Shown: positions 26,053 through 34,376, counted from the stretch's first letter. The stretch: 64,000 nt of DNA from Paraburkholderia tagetis (GCF_022213065.1 NZ_JAKLJA010000016.1:1-64000); one strand, 5' to 3'. The notes: generated by a model not told the origin, from the sequence alone. Made by a program: numbers and translations.

Positions 26053-27048
26053 ATGAGCGCCTCCCATTCCTCTCGCGACCTTTTCGACCAGCAACGCAAG
26101 GACTGGCAACACGACCCGGCCGCCGCTTTCGATGCCTGGCTCGCGTCCCAGGACCTGCGCCAGTCATCCGCCGACGTCTACCGCGTGCAATGGGGGCGAT
26201 TCCTCGAGTGGCTCGCGCTCAGGCGCAAGACGATTGTTTCCGTGGACACCGGCACGATCGCCGAATTCGTCGCGGGGCTCGACGTGAAGAAGCCGCAGCG
26301 GCTGCGCTATCTGCGCCTCATCGAACGCGTGCTCGACCACGTGCGCCAGATCGAGCTGGCCTCCACGAACCCCGCGCGCTTCATCGCCCAGGACGGCGAG
26401 GCGGCCTGGCGCAATGCGCGCGAGAACGAGCCCACCGGTTTTCTCACCGCCACGGAACGCGCCGCCGTGATTGCACAGCTATTCGCGCCGCTCACCGAGC
26501 AGTCGGCCGCGAAGCGCTGGCGCGAGCGGCGCGACCGCGCGCTCGTCGCCATCTTCCTCGGCGGCGGCCTGAAGACCGGCGACGCCATCGCGCTCAAGCT
26601 CGACGCCACCGCGATCGGCTCGGAATGGATCACCATCGAAGCCGATAACCCAGCCTTTACGCACAGCACGCGGCTGGCACCGTTCGCAGTCGACGTGATG
26701 GGGGCATGGCTCGAAGCGCGCCGCCTGGCGGGACTGCCCGGGCAGCTCGTGTTTCCCGGCTCGCCCAATGGGCGTCCGATGCACAAGGCCACCGTGTTGC
26801 GCGCGATCGATGCGCTGATGGAAGAGGCGGGCATCGCGGAAACCCGCGCCGAGCGGGCGAGCCCGCAAACCCTGCGCAACAGCTTCGCGGCAGATCTGTT
26901 CGAGCGCGGCGTGGATGCCGATCAGGTCGGCCAGTGGCTCGGCTTTTTGCAACCGATTTCCGCCGGCCGGCTGCATCGTGCGTGGCGCATCTGGGCCGAC
27001 CGGAACGTCCCCGCTCAGACCGAGGACGCGGCGCCCGACGCAAGCTGA
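26053..27048 (+). CDS. Tyrosine-recombinase-fold protein lacking catalytic residues
   Basis: A 331-residue protein with the two-part layout of phage integrases: an N-terminal SAM-like core-binding domain (AAFDAWLASQDLRQSSADVYRVQWGRFLEWL) and a C-terminal catalytic-type domain. At the catalytic positions, the first Arg is Lys in GGGLKTGDAIAL. HxLRH reads SPQTLRN, keeping only the Arg. LGH is LGF, and the usual nucleophile region reads SAGRLHRAW with no Tyr. It is therefore probably a DNA-binding protein rather than an active recombinase. The start is the ATG at 26053, with GGAAG upstream. It converges on kfrA, with two iterons between. Confidence 0.8.
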   Translation: MSASHSSRDLFDQQRKDWQHDPAAAFDAWLASQDLRQSSADVYRVQWGRFLEWLALRRKTIVSVDTGTIAEFVAGLDVKKPQRLRYLRLIERVLDHVRQIELASTNPARFIAQDGEAAWRNARENEPTGFLTATERAAVIAQLFAPLTEQSAAKRWRERRDRALVAIFLGGGLKTGDAIALKLDATAIGSEWITIEADNPAFTHSTRLAPFAVDVMGAWLEARRLAGLPGQLVFPGSPNGRPMHKATVLRAIDALMEEAGIAETRAERASPQTLRNSFAADLFERGVDADQVGQWLGFLQPISAGRLHRAWRIWADRNVPAQTEDAAPDAS

Positions 27049-27122
27049 CAAGCTCGACGCAAAAACGAGGCACAAAAGCTGGGCGCAAAAGCGCTGCCCG
27101 CCTGCATTACATCGCGCTGCCA

Positions 27123-27175
27123 CTCCCGTAAAGGCTCACTTTTCCGTCGCCCTGGACTTCCCGAAAACGCTCACC
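27123..27175 (-). repeat. Two inverted iterons between the recombinase-like gene and kfrA
   Basis: Copies at 27123-27140 (CTCCCGTAAAGGCTCACT) and 27158-27175 (TTCCCGAAAACGCTCACC) are 35 bp apart and face opposite to the origin array. The second contains the kfrA stop codon, just as a distal copy contains the modBC stop. Confidence 0.75.
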
Positions 27176-28382
27176 TTATGGGATGACGGGCATCCTTCTT
27201 GCCCGCGACGAAGCGCGCGACAGCCTCCAGCCGCGACGCGCCCAGGCCCGACGTATATTCGCATTCGGGACACGACAGTTCGAAGCGCCCATCGACCTGC
27301 GCCAGTTCCGGCTCGCCGTCCTCACAGTTCGGACAGTGCGCGGGCAGGCTCACGTGGCCATCGACGACCGTGCCGAGCTGCGCGAGCTCTTCGTCGCCCA
27401 GGCGTCCCGACTGTGCAAGCGCACACAGCACACCGGCGACCGAGCCGTCGACACCATGTTGCGTGCGCAACGTCGCCACCTGCCGCGTGAGCACGTCGAC
27501 CTCGTCCGAGCGCTCGCGCAACACGGCATCGAGGCGATCCGCCCGCGCCTTGGCCGTGGCCAGTTGCTGGATAAACTCGAACTCCTTCTTGCTTGCGTCG
27601 CGCTGTGCCGACTGCCAGGTGGACGACATCGTGCGCAGCGAATCCAGTTCGACCAGCATCGGCTTCACGCGACGCTCGGCCTCGGCGAGCGCATCCTTGA
27701 TCTGTTGCGCGTAGTGCTCGGTACTTTTGCGCATTTCCTCGTGCAACCCGTCGATCCGGTCGCGCAGACCGGCGTTGGTGCTCTGTTCCGTCTCGATACG
27801 CTTGTGCAGCGACTCGTTTTCGGCCTCGAGACGACGCACCGTCGCCTGCAGGCTGTCATGGTGCGACGCGCCATGCGCGGATGCGCTCGCCAACTGGCTT
27901 TCGAGTTCGCGCACGCGGGCCCAGGCGGCCTCGATACGCGCCTCGCTGCGTTGAAGCATTTCGTCGGCGGCAAGGTGACGGGCTTGTGCATCCCGTAACG
28001 CCTGCTCGGCGTCGTCGCGGCCAGACTCGATTTCCTTGCGCTCGACTTCGAGGGTTTGCCGGGCGAGCGTTCGGGCCTCTTCATAGAGTGCACCGAGAAG
28101 CTCTCCGGCGCGCTCTTCCAGCGCGGGCGGAATGGCGCCGTTGCCGACGCGCACCTTGGATGCCGCACGGATGCGTTGCCAGAAAAGCTCGATGTCCTTG
28201 GGAATGTCGCTGGCGCTGCCGGTCTGGGTCAAATCCCGGACGGTGGCCATTGAGGGACGAATACCGAAGTCAAAAAAGAGACGCTTGCAGGCGTGTAGCG
28301 ACAACTCCTGGCGTCGTGCGCCGTCTTTGCGCAATGCCTCGAGCTCTTCGCGGAGGGCCTGGCGGTCTTCGTCTCGGATCAT
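27171..28382 (-). CDS. kfrA: KfrA-like DNA-binding coiled-coil protein with C-terminal zinc ribbon
   Basis: A 403-residue protein. The N-terminal 110 residues match the KfrA DNA-binding domain (ACKRLFFDFGIRPSMATVRDLTQTGSASDI). A long coiled coil runs from about 120 to 300. The C-terminus has a CPNC...CPEC zinc ribbon (about 352-378). Plasmid KfrA proteins are autorepressors that aid partition or replicon organisation. The start at 28382 lies downstream of a palindrome (28431-28448) that is a likely self-operator. It flanks the origin on the side opposite to repA. The zinc ribbon is not part of the KfrA proteins I know. Confidence 0.8.
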   Translation of the reverse strand: MIRDEDRQALREELEALRKDGARRQELSLHACKRLFFDFGIRPSMATVRDLTQTGSASDIPKDIELFWQRIRAASKVRVGNGAIPPALEERAGELLGALYEEARTLARQTLEVERKEIESGRDDAEQALRDAQARHLAADEMLQRSEARIEAAWARVRELESQLASASAHGASHHDSLQATVRRLEAENESLHKRIETEQSTNAGLRDRIDGLHEEMRKSTEHYAQQIKDALAEAERRVKPMLVELDSLRTMSSTWQSAQRDASKKEFEFIQQLATAKARADRLDAVLRERSDEVDVLTRQVATLRTQHGVDGSVAGVLCALAQSGRLGDEELAQLGTVVDGHVSLPAHCPNCEDGEPELAQVDGRFELSCPECEYTSGLGASRLEAVARFVAGKKDARHPIR

Positions 28383-28788
28383 GATCGTCTCTGCGAGGGG
28401 TAACAGGTAACGATCGAATAATAACAAATTACGTATTGATCGATACGTTTATCTGCATGGTTTCTGGTAGACGTGAAATCCAGATGCAGCAGGCACTTCA
28501 AACGACTATTTTAGTGTCGTCCGGTTTGGCATTTCGTGAAACAAAACGAAGATTCTTCTATAAGTCATTGTAAACACTTAGCTTTCCAGTTACGAACCAT
28601 TTATTGGCGCTGTTTCACGAGCCCTTGTCCTGGCGCGAACGTTTCTATGTGACGTTGGGATGTGGATATCCCGAAGGGCTCGCGGGGTTGAAGTGCTTGA
28701 GAGTAATAAAAGTAAACACCCTTGATACCTGTTAAAAGACGTTAACGCCACGGCAAACCCTTACCTGGCTTGGGTTCCAGCCCGGTGA
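28383..28788. other. AT-rich zone between kfrA and the iteron array (candidate unwinding region)
   Basis: About 400 bp without a gene and clearly more AT-rich than the rest of the window, especially 28400-28460 and 28545-28620. It contains the kfrA operator palindrome and an imperfect DnaA box (TGTGGATAT, 28661-28669). It also has a 9-bp inverted repeat, CGAGCCCTT (28618) and AAGGGCTCG (28674). It directly abuts the tightest iterons, as expected for an origin unwinding element, but this is inference. Confidence 0.55.
28431..28448. promoter_or_regulatory. Palindrome ACGTAT-N6-ATACGT upstream of kfrA
   Basis: The arms ACGTAT and ATACGT are perfect inverted repeats separated by TGATCG, 50 bp before the kfrA start. 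KfrA proteins repress their own promoters through such sites, so this is a probable autoregulatory operator. Confidence 0.55.
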
Positions 28789-30132
28789 GGTGAAGCTTTA
28801 CGGGACAGGTGGTGAGCCTCTGCGGGACAGGCGGGTGATGGGCTTCGGGGAAGGCGGTGAGCGCTTGCGGGACAGGACGTGAGCGGATTCGGGATCGCCG
28901 TGATTCTTGACTCAACAGCAAGGGTGAGTCGATACGGGAGCTATTGGTGAATCCGCGCCGGGCACACCGGGCTGGAGAGTGTTGTTACATGAAATGCAAC
29001 GGTGAGTGGATTCGGGGCGCCCAATTAGCCCATTTTTTTGCGCCAATTTGGGCCGCCTGGAAGCTGCGGTGAGAGAGATCGGGAAAAATCGCCAGGCCAA
29101 GGTGAAGTTTTTCGGGAGCCGAAGCGGTATTTTGACCGGATTCGAGGCTTCTTGGGCCTTGAGGTGAGCCTTTACAGGAGCGCAAGAGTCCTTGTCCGTG
29201 TGTGGGGCGGCTGCACGTAAGGAGATTTTCAAAGCCATCTGCGCGTCAAGGTGAGTCTTTACGGGAGTTTGTCGCAATGCCGCGAAACCGGTCGTGCTCT
29301 TGACCCCACACGGGCGTAAGGTGAGTCTTTTCAGGAGCTGATTTGAGTCGAAAAAACCGCCCAAGTGAGCTTTTTCGGGAGCAAGTTGGCGTTCACTGAC
29401 GGCGGAACGTTGATATGTAAAGACGAGGAATTCTCCGTAATGACTAGGCGGATTCAGGAAGGTGAGATTTTTCAGGAGCGTCTGGTGCGCATGTCGTATG
29501 CGCTCGCCCTGCCCGTATGAAATCTTGAGGTGAGGTTTTTCGGGAATGGCAGGCTTCGGTGGACGAGCACAGGCACTGTGGATAACCCTAGGAATCTATT
29601 GGTTTTTTCCAGCGGACGGGCGGAAAGGTGAGGGTTTCCGGGAGCGATGACCGCGGCGGGTTGAATCCTTACCGGCCTCAAAGGTGAGCATTTTCGGGAC
29701 GTTGGTGGCGGGCATCTGTTTGCCGTGTGGACTAGAAGTATTGCCGGATCAGGCTCCATGCGGTGTCAAAGGTGAGATTTTTCGGGAGGCTGAGGTAAAT
29801 CGGGTGATTGGCTGGCAAGCCGGGGGCACTCCTGATGCGAAACTTTGGATGACCTTGGCTGGCCGAAGGCATCGGCAGCGCCGGAAGCTTTCGTTGCAGC
29901 GCAGCAGGCCTGCTGTTTGAGCCCGGTTTGAGCCGGTTTGGGGCCCGGTCGTTCGGGCAGCGAGGCATCGGCCCGACGTTGCGTTTGCGCCAGGAAATTT
30001 TTGAGGTGAGCCTGTTCGGGAGCGGATCGACACCCTCGAATCGACGTCGGATGAGCGCGGTGAGCCAGAACCCAGAGCCAGCCGAGAGCCCGGCACACAG
30101 GTGCGTGCCGGCAAGGTGAGCGTTTTCGGGGG
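28789..30132 (+). repeat. Origin iteron array, about 20 direct repeats
   Basis: An 18-bp direct repeat with consensus GGTGAGNNTTTTCGGGAG (often preceded by AA) begins at 28789, 28811, 28834, 28856, 28878, 28923, 29001, 29068, 29101 and 29163. It continues at 29250, 29320, 29364, 29461, 29529, 29627, 29683, 29771, 30005 and 30115. All copies point toward repA. The first five are spaced 22-23 bp, and most later spacings are close to multiples of 11 bp. This is the expected binding array for the Rep_3 initiator encoded downstream. Open frames in this region are poor and overlap the repeats, so none is called. Confidence 0.92.
29577..29585. promoter_or_regulatory. Consensus DnaA box inside the iteron array
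   Basis: TGTGGATAA, the reverse complement of the consensus DnaA box TTATCCACA, lies between two iterons. Plasmid-like origins commonly need host DnaA as well as their own initiator, so this supports the origin assignment. A single 9-mer can occur by chance. Confidence 0.6.
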
Positions 30133-30177
30133 CTCTTGGTGGTGAGGCGCGCGCTGCGAACCCGCTTCACCGGCAAT

Positions 30178-30238
30178 GGTGAGGGGGAGCCTATAGACGT
30201 GTTTCACCACAGGCTGTATCCTTTCGCGAAATCTCACC
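30178..30238. promoter_or_regulatory. repA: Inverted half-iterons at the repA promoter (candidate autoregulatory operator)
   Basis: GGTGAG at 30178-30183 and CTCACC at 30233-30238 face each other just before the repA start. The right half sits in a degenerate inverted iteron (30221-30238). Iteron plasmids frequently use inverted half-iterons in the rep promoter for repression by initiator dimers. A TATCCT sequence at 30217-30222 could be the -10 element. No clear ribosome site precedes repA. Confidence 0.5.
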
Positions 30239-30250
30239 TCGACCCGACGC

Positions 30251-31609
30251 ATGGCCACAAAGCGCGTGAAAAAAACCGATGTGGTGAGCCCCAGTTCGGC
30301 CGAATTGCGCAAGGCCGTCGAGGCGATCGCGATTCAGCCGAAAAGCGGCAAGATCACCCTGCTGACCCGCAAGCTCTTCAACGTCCTGCTCGCCGTCGCG
30401 CAGCAGGCGGACGAGTCTGGCGATACCTATCGCGCGCTCCTGTCCGACATCGTTGCGAATTCCGCGTTTGACTCGAACGACACCGCGCTCGTGAAGGAGC
30501 ATCTGCGGCGCATGGTGTCGGTGCAGGTCGAATGGAGCCAGGGTACCTCGAGCCAGAAGCCGGGCCGCAAGTGGGGCATCTCCACGCTGATCGCCGACGC
30601 TGAAATTCTCGAAGACCCGGCTACGCGCCGCGTCTGGGTGGAATTCTCGTTCGCGCCCAAGATCAAGAAGAAGCTGCTGGATCCGGTTCAGTATGCCCGG
30701 TTGAGCCTGCAATTCCAGAGCCAGTTGCGCAGCAGTGCGGGGCTCGCGCTCTACGAAATCTGCGTGCGTTATCTCACCAATCCGAGCCATCTGACGATGC
30801 GCGAGACGTGGGAGTGGTGGCGGCCGATCCTGTCGGGCACGCCCGACACCGAGGCCGGCGACGAAGCCAAGCGCGAGTACAAATATTTCAAGCGCGACTA
30901 CTTGCGTCCGGCTATCGCGGAAGTCAACGCCGTCACGAACATCTTTGTCGAGTTGATCGAGCATCGCGAAGGGCGGCGGGTTGCCGAGATCCAGTTCCGT
31001 GTGACGGAGCGCAAGCAGCCCATGCTCGCGCTCGACGAGCACCCGAACGTCTTCGACAGCACGCTGGTCGACCGCATGGTCAAAATCGGCATTCCGTTGA
31101 AGGAAGCCCAGTCGCTTTACGCCGACAGCGAGGAAAACCGCATTCGCGCGGCGCTCCAGCTAACCGAGCAGCGCATGCGCAGCACGAGTCTGCCGCCCGT
31201 TCGCAGCGCGGCAGCGCTGTTCAAGGACGCCTTGAAGAAGGGTTACGCACCGCCGGTCGAGGACGCTGCGGCAGGTACGCCGGCTACGGCACGCGCAGTG
31301 GCCGGGAGCGTGGCGGCGGACGACCCGAAGGCCCGCCTGATGGACGAGTATGCCGCCTACCGGCGCAAGGAGGCGCGCGCACTCTACGACGAGCAGGGCG
31401 AGCTGGAGCGTGAGGTCGCACGCACGTCGTTCGAGAATGATGAGTTGCCGGGGCTCGGTACGCATCTGCGCGATGACTGGCGCCGCCGCGGCCTCGACTC
31501 GAAACTGGCCGATACGGCGTTTTTCGACTGGCTCGCACGCAAGACATGGGGCGATCCTACCGACGGCGATCTGCTCGCCTTTACGCTGAGCCAGTCGCGC
31601 GCCGCCTGA
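30251..31609 (+). CDS. repA: Replication initiator protein of the Rep_3 type
   Basis: A 452-residue protein. The first 270 residues have the two-winged-helix layout of plasmid initiators (SGKITLLTRKLFNVLLAVAQQ, then PVQYARLSLQFQSQLRSSAGLALYEICVRYL and EYKYFKRDYLRPAIAEVNAVTNIFVELIEH). The final 180 residues are a poorly conserved, charged extension with an Ala-rich linker. It would bind the 20 upstream iterons and start replication of this replicon. The gene is larger than typical plasmid Rep proteins (250-350 residues). A strong bidirectional terminator separates it from the convergent parB. Whether the replicon is a chromosome or a megaplasmid is inferred from gene content. Confidence 0.92.
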   Translation: MATKRVKKTDVVSPSSAELRKAVEAIAIQPKSGKITLLTRKLFNVLLAVAQQADESGDTYRALLSDIVANSAFDSNDTALVKEHLRRMVSVQVEWSQGTSSQKPGRKWGISTLIADAEILEDPATRRVWVEFSFAPKIKKKLLDPVQYARLSLQFQSQLRSSAGLALYEICVRYLTNPSHLTMRETWEWWRPILSGTPDTEAGDEAKREYKYFKRDYLRPAIAEVNAVTNIFVELIEHREGRRVAEIQFRVTERKQPMLALDEHPNVFDSTLVDRMVKIGIPLKEAQSLYADSEENRIRAALQLTEQRMRSTSLPPVRSAAALFKDALKKGYAPPVEDAAAGTPATARAVAGSVAADDPKARLMDEYAAYRRKEARALYDEQGELEREVARTSFENDELPGLGTHLRDDWRRRGLDSKLADTAFFDWLARKTWGDPTDGDLLAFTLSQSRAA

Positions 31610-31733
31610 ACGGGGTCTTTACCGGTTGCTGGAGTCGGCGGGCGGCCAGGACAGGGCAGTACACGGTGTTATTGATTTACGCCGGGTTTCCGGCGAAATT
31701 CCAATAAAAAGCGGCCCAAAAAAGCGGCCTAAT

Positions 31734-31774
31734 AAAAAGCGGTCTTCACGTTTGAGGCGTGAAGACCGCTTTTT
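31734..31774. terminator. Bidirectional terminator between repA and parB
   Basis: AAAAAGCGGTCTTCACG and its perfect reverse complement CGTGAAGACCGCTTTTT form a 17-bp stem with a 7-base loop (TTTGAGG). The A-run on one side and T-run on the other make it work in both directions, between two convergent genes. Partial copies of AAAAAGCGGYC lie just upstream (31705-31733). Confidence 0.93.
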
Positions 31775-31789
31775 GTTTGCTTTCTGCGA

Positions 31790-32851
31790 TTACTTCGCCT
31801 TCAGCATTTCTTCGATTTGATGAAGGAGCGCATCGCGCCGATCCTTCGTGAGACCCTTCAAACGCAGTTCGAGTCGATCGTCGCCGTACGACTTCAGGTC
31901 GCCGACCGCCACGCCGTCGAGCTTGATCTCCAGACGCTGGGCATAGCGCTGCCGGCCGGCGGGCTTGGGGCTTTCGTGCGGCGTTGCCCGGCCTTTGACG
32001 ATATCCGCGACCTGGCGCGTGCTGAGATCGTCTGCGAGGATCCGGCTGATGAGACGCAGCGTGGCGTCGGTGCCGCGTGCCCCGTGATAGCGACCGACCT
32101 GATAAGCCATGTTCGAGCCGAAGCGATCCGGGCGCGCGACCATTTCGTGCATGACGGGTTCGGGCAGCTTGGCGATAGAAAGCGCGACGGCCACCGTCGA
32201 TTCGTCGAGGCCAAGATGATCGGCGAGTTCTCGTTGGCTCTGGAAATGCTCTTCGTCGATAAAGCGCTTCCAGACGATGGCGTTGTCGAAGACCGTCTGC
32301 GAATCACGCTGGACGTTGAGATCGTAGCCGAGCTTGTAGCTCTCGAGCCCGATGGGCAGATCCACGACGATTGCCTTGACGACTTCCTTGTTGGCTTCCT
32401 TGAGCGCACGCACGCGCCGCCCGCCGTCGCTGACGTAGTAGCTGCCAGGAGCCGCGTAATCGGGAATCACGTGGATGGCCTGCTGCTGTCCTTGCTTGGC
32501 GAGATTGACCGCGAGTTCGGCAATCGACGCCTTCAGATAGAAGTGGCGCGGATTGAACGGACTCGGCTTGATCGCCTTCAGCGGCAGTTCGATGATCTGG
32601 CCGGGACGATATCCCTGCTCGATACGCCACGCGCGGTATTCCGTGGACTCGTGTTCCGCCGAAGCCGGAACGGCTTCCTCCATGTTCGCGATCGGTTCCG
32701 GCTGACTTGCGCGACCGACCGGCTCACGCGACTTCGGCTTCTCCTGGACGAGACCGTCGATGGCATTGAGCCGGTCGAGGGCGGTGCGCTTCTCGCTGCT
32801 CGTCGTGTCAGGCCGTGCCTGAAAACCTTTGGCAAATTGTGAGGGCTTCAT
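31790..32851 (-). CDS. parB: Chromosome-partitioning protein ParB
   Basis: A 353-residue ParB. An N-terminal tail of about 90 residues is followed by the CTP-binding ParB/Srx domain (LPLKAIKPSPFNPRHFYLKASIAELAVNLAKQGQQQAIHVI), with the usual GERR motif appearing as GGRRVRA. Then comes the DNA-binding helix-turn-helix (SQRELADHLGLDESTVAVALSIAKLP) and a C-terminal dimerisation region. It loads on parS sites and spreads. The gene follows parA in one leftward operon; one parS copy lies between the two genes and overlaps the parB ribosome-binding site. Confidence 0.95.
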   Translation of the reverse strand: MKPSQFAKGFQARPDTTSSEKRTALDRLNAIDGLVQEKPKSREPVGRASQPEPIANMEEAVPASAEHESTEYRAWRIEQGYRPGQIIELPLKAIKPSPFNPRHFYLKASIAELAVNLAKQGQQQAIHVIPDYAAPGSYYVSDGGRRVRALKEANKEVVKAIVVDLPIGLESYKLGYDLNVQRDSQTVFDNAIVWKRFIDEEHFQSQRELADHLGLDESTVAVALSIAKLPEPVMHEMVARPDRFGSNMAYQVGRYHGARGTDATLRLISRILADDLSTRQVADIVKGRATPHESPKPAGRQRYAQRLEIKLDGVAVGDLKSYGDDRLELRLKGLTKDRRDALLHQIEEMLKAK

Positions 32852-32859
32852 TCAGGGTC

Positions 32860-32875
32860 CTTTATGCGCATAAAG
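32860..32875. promoter_or_regulatory. parS site 1, between parA and parB
   Basis: CTTTATGCGCATAAAG is a perfect 16-bp palindrome in the 24-bp parA-parB gap. Its right arm (on the minus strand) supplies AAAG of the parB ribosome site AAAGGA. The core TTTATGCGCATAAA recurs four more times upstream of parA. Confidence 0.9.
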
Positions 32876-33538
32876 TCAGGGGAGCATCGCAGCGATTTCG
32901 TCAGCGCAGGCGCGGACTTCGACTGCGGCGAGCCGCGCACCGCGATCGCTCATCTGCAGGACCGTCTGGCCGAGCGCCATGGCCTGCTTGTACGCTTCAC
33001 GAGTAGGTATTTGGGTTTTGAGCAAAGGAAAGCCGAGTTCTTCCAGTGCACGCTTCAGCTCACGCGTGAGCATGCGCTTCTCTTCCGTCTTGTTCAGCAG
33101 GAAGACGGCCTTCAGGTCTTCGTTCATGACCTGCGCCTGCTGGATCAGCTTCACGAGCCCAACGCTTGACCAGTAGTCGGCCGGCGAAGACGAGGTAGGG
33201 ATGACGGCGATGGTGGCAGCCAGCAGGACAACGCCAGAGACTTTTTCGGTAATCGACGGTGGGCAGTCGACGATGATGATGTCGTAGTCGCCAATGAACT
33301 TCTTGATCTCGCGATGGATCTGGCCACCTGCCTCAGAGAGATTCACTACCGGAAACGGAATGCCCGTTTCCCCATCCGCTGAAGCACTCGCCCAATGAAC
33401 CAGCGTGTTCTGGCCGTCGGCATCGACCACGAGTACACGCTTTCCCTTTTCGTGGAATGCTGCGCCGAGATGCATCGCGATCGTGCTCTTGCCGACCCCG
33501 CCCTTTTGCTGCGTGACTGCGATTATCTCTGCTGCCAA
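32876..33538 (-). CDS. parA: Partition ATPase ParA
   Basis: A 220-residue ParA of the short type, without an N-terminal DNA-binding domain. The deviant Walker A motif is KGGVGKST (12-19), with the signature lysine at 12. LVVDADGQ (D39) and YDIIIVDCPPS are the A' and B motifs. It positions ParB-parS complexes on the nucleoid. The start codon is TTG at 33538, preceded by a strong AAGGAG. Because it lacks a helix-turn-helix, autoregulation probably relies on ParB at parS. Confidence 0.95.
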   Translation of the reverse strand: MAAEIIAVTQQKGGVGKSTIAMHLGAAFHEKGKRVLVVDADGQNTLVHWASASADGETGIPFPVVNLSEAGGQIHREIKKFIGDYDIIIVDCPPSITEKVSGVVLLAATIAVIPTSSSPADYWSSVGLVKLIQQAQVMNEDLKAVFLLNKTEEKRMLTRELKRALEELGFPLLKTQIPTREAYKQAMALGQTVLQMSDRGARLAAVEVRACADEIAAMLP

Positions 33539-33651
33539 TTGGGTTTCTCCTTTTTGCTAATTGTTTTGGATTTTACCTGGATTAAGTTGCGATTCAACGG
33601 CATCGGTGTGATTTTCATCGCATTGGATGACGCTTTGGCCGTTTGGCCAAG

Positions 33652-34011
33652 GTTTATGCGCATAAAGGCCGAGTGGATGCGGGACAATTAGACTAGCGTG
33701 GTTCACTGGATGGCCTTGGCGAATGAATGTGCGTCGGAGGTCGTTCGTGTGATGCGAGGCCGGCGGATGGGTTTATGCGCATAAAGGTCGCGGCGATGGA
33801 GGAATCACTGGCGCCGAATGGCACATCGGGCGAGCACGTCTTCGAGTGGCTTCGCGCCTCTATAGGGCAGCGGTGGCTTTATGCGCATAAAGCACCGGCG
33901 AAACGGGATCGATGCTGCTTCGATCCCGAAGAGCGACACCTCGTCATTGCGCTTCAGCACACAACCGACGCACTCCCCGTATCCATGCCCGGCAGCTTTA
34001 TGCGCATAAAG
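33652..34011. promoter_or_regulatory. parS cluster: four sites upstream of parA
   Basis: GTTTATGCGCATAAAG occurs at 33652-33667 and 33771-33786, and CTTTATGCGCATAAAG at 33877-33892 and 33996-34011, spaced 119, 106 and 119 bp. This family of palindrome is the one I associate with parS of Burkholderia chromosome 2 (GTTTATGCGCATAAAC). The 840-bp region between parA and arsC holds no convincing gene, so it appears to be a dedicated centromere. Confidence 0.93.
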
Positions 34012-34376
34012 CTGGCCGCACGCGTGTCCGCCTGCCCACCCTCTGTATCCCATTGTCGGATTCAACGCATTGCCTTCCCTGTGGGGCGTCTCCGCCCGCA
34101 CCATGGCGTCTCAACGGCCTCCTAAAGACGAAAGATCCCAACGCTCCTTCTGTCGAGCCTCAAGCCTCAAGCCACTTCTACCCTCTTCAACCAGGCCGCT
34201 AAAATTGATGCTTGTGAACGGCTCGCGCAAAGCTTGTCCAGTCCGGTCGCTTTATCGTCTACGTGGGCCGCCTTCGCTTCGAAGTCACCAAACGCTCGTC
34301 TTCCCCAAGTGACAGACGTGCGCCACGGTATCCCGATGCCAATCCGTTCAACCCTAACCTCTCTTGCCTTGAATCC

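Noticed and set aside
28789-30132. CRISPR array
   Set aside because: The repeats are 18 bp with uneven spacers, have no cas genes, and precede a replication initiator, so they are iterons.
28912-30312. Several minus-strand frames of 78-187 codons in the iteron region
   Set aside because: They run through the iterons, share repeated peptides caused by the repeats, and have no ribosome sites or domains.
30251-33538. Integrated plasmid rather than the replicon's own origin
   Set aside because: repA, parAB, parS, iterons and DnaA boxes are intact, and the flanks are stable metabolic genes with no integrase-attachment site. The parS type fits a Burkholderia secondary chromosome. A megaplasmid origin cannot be fully excluded.
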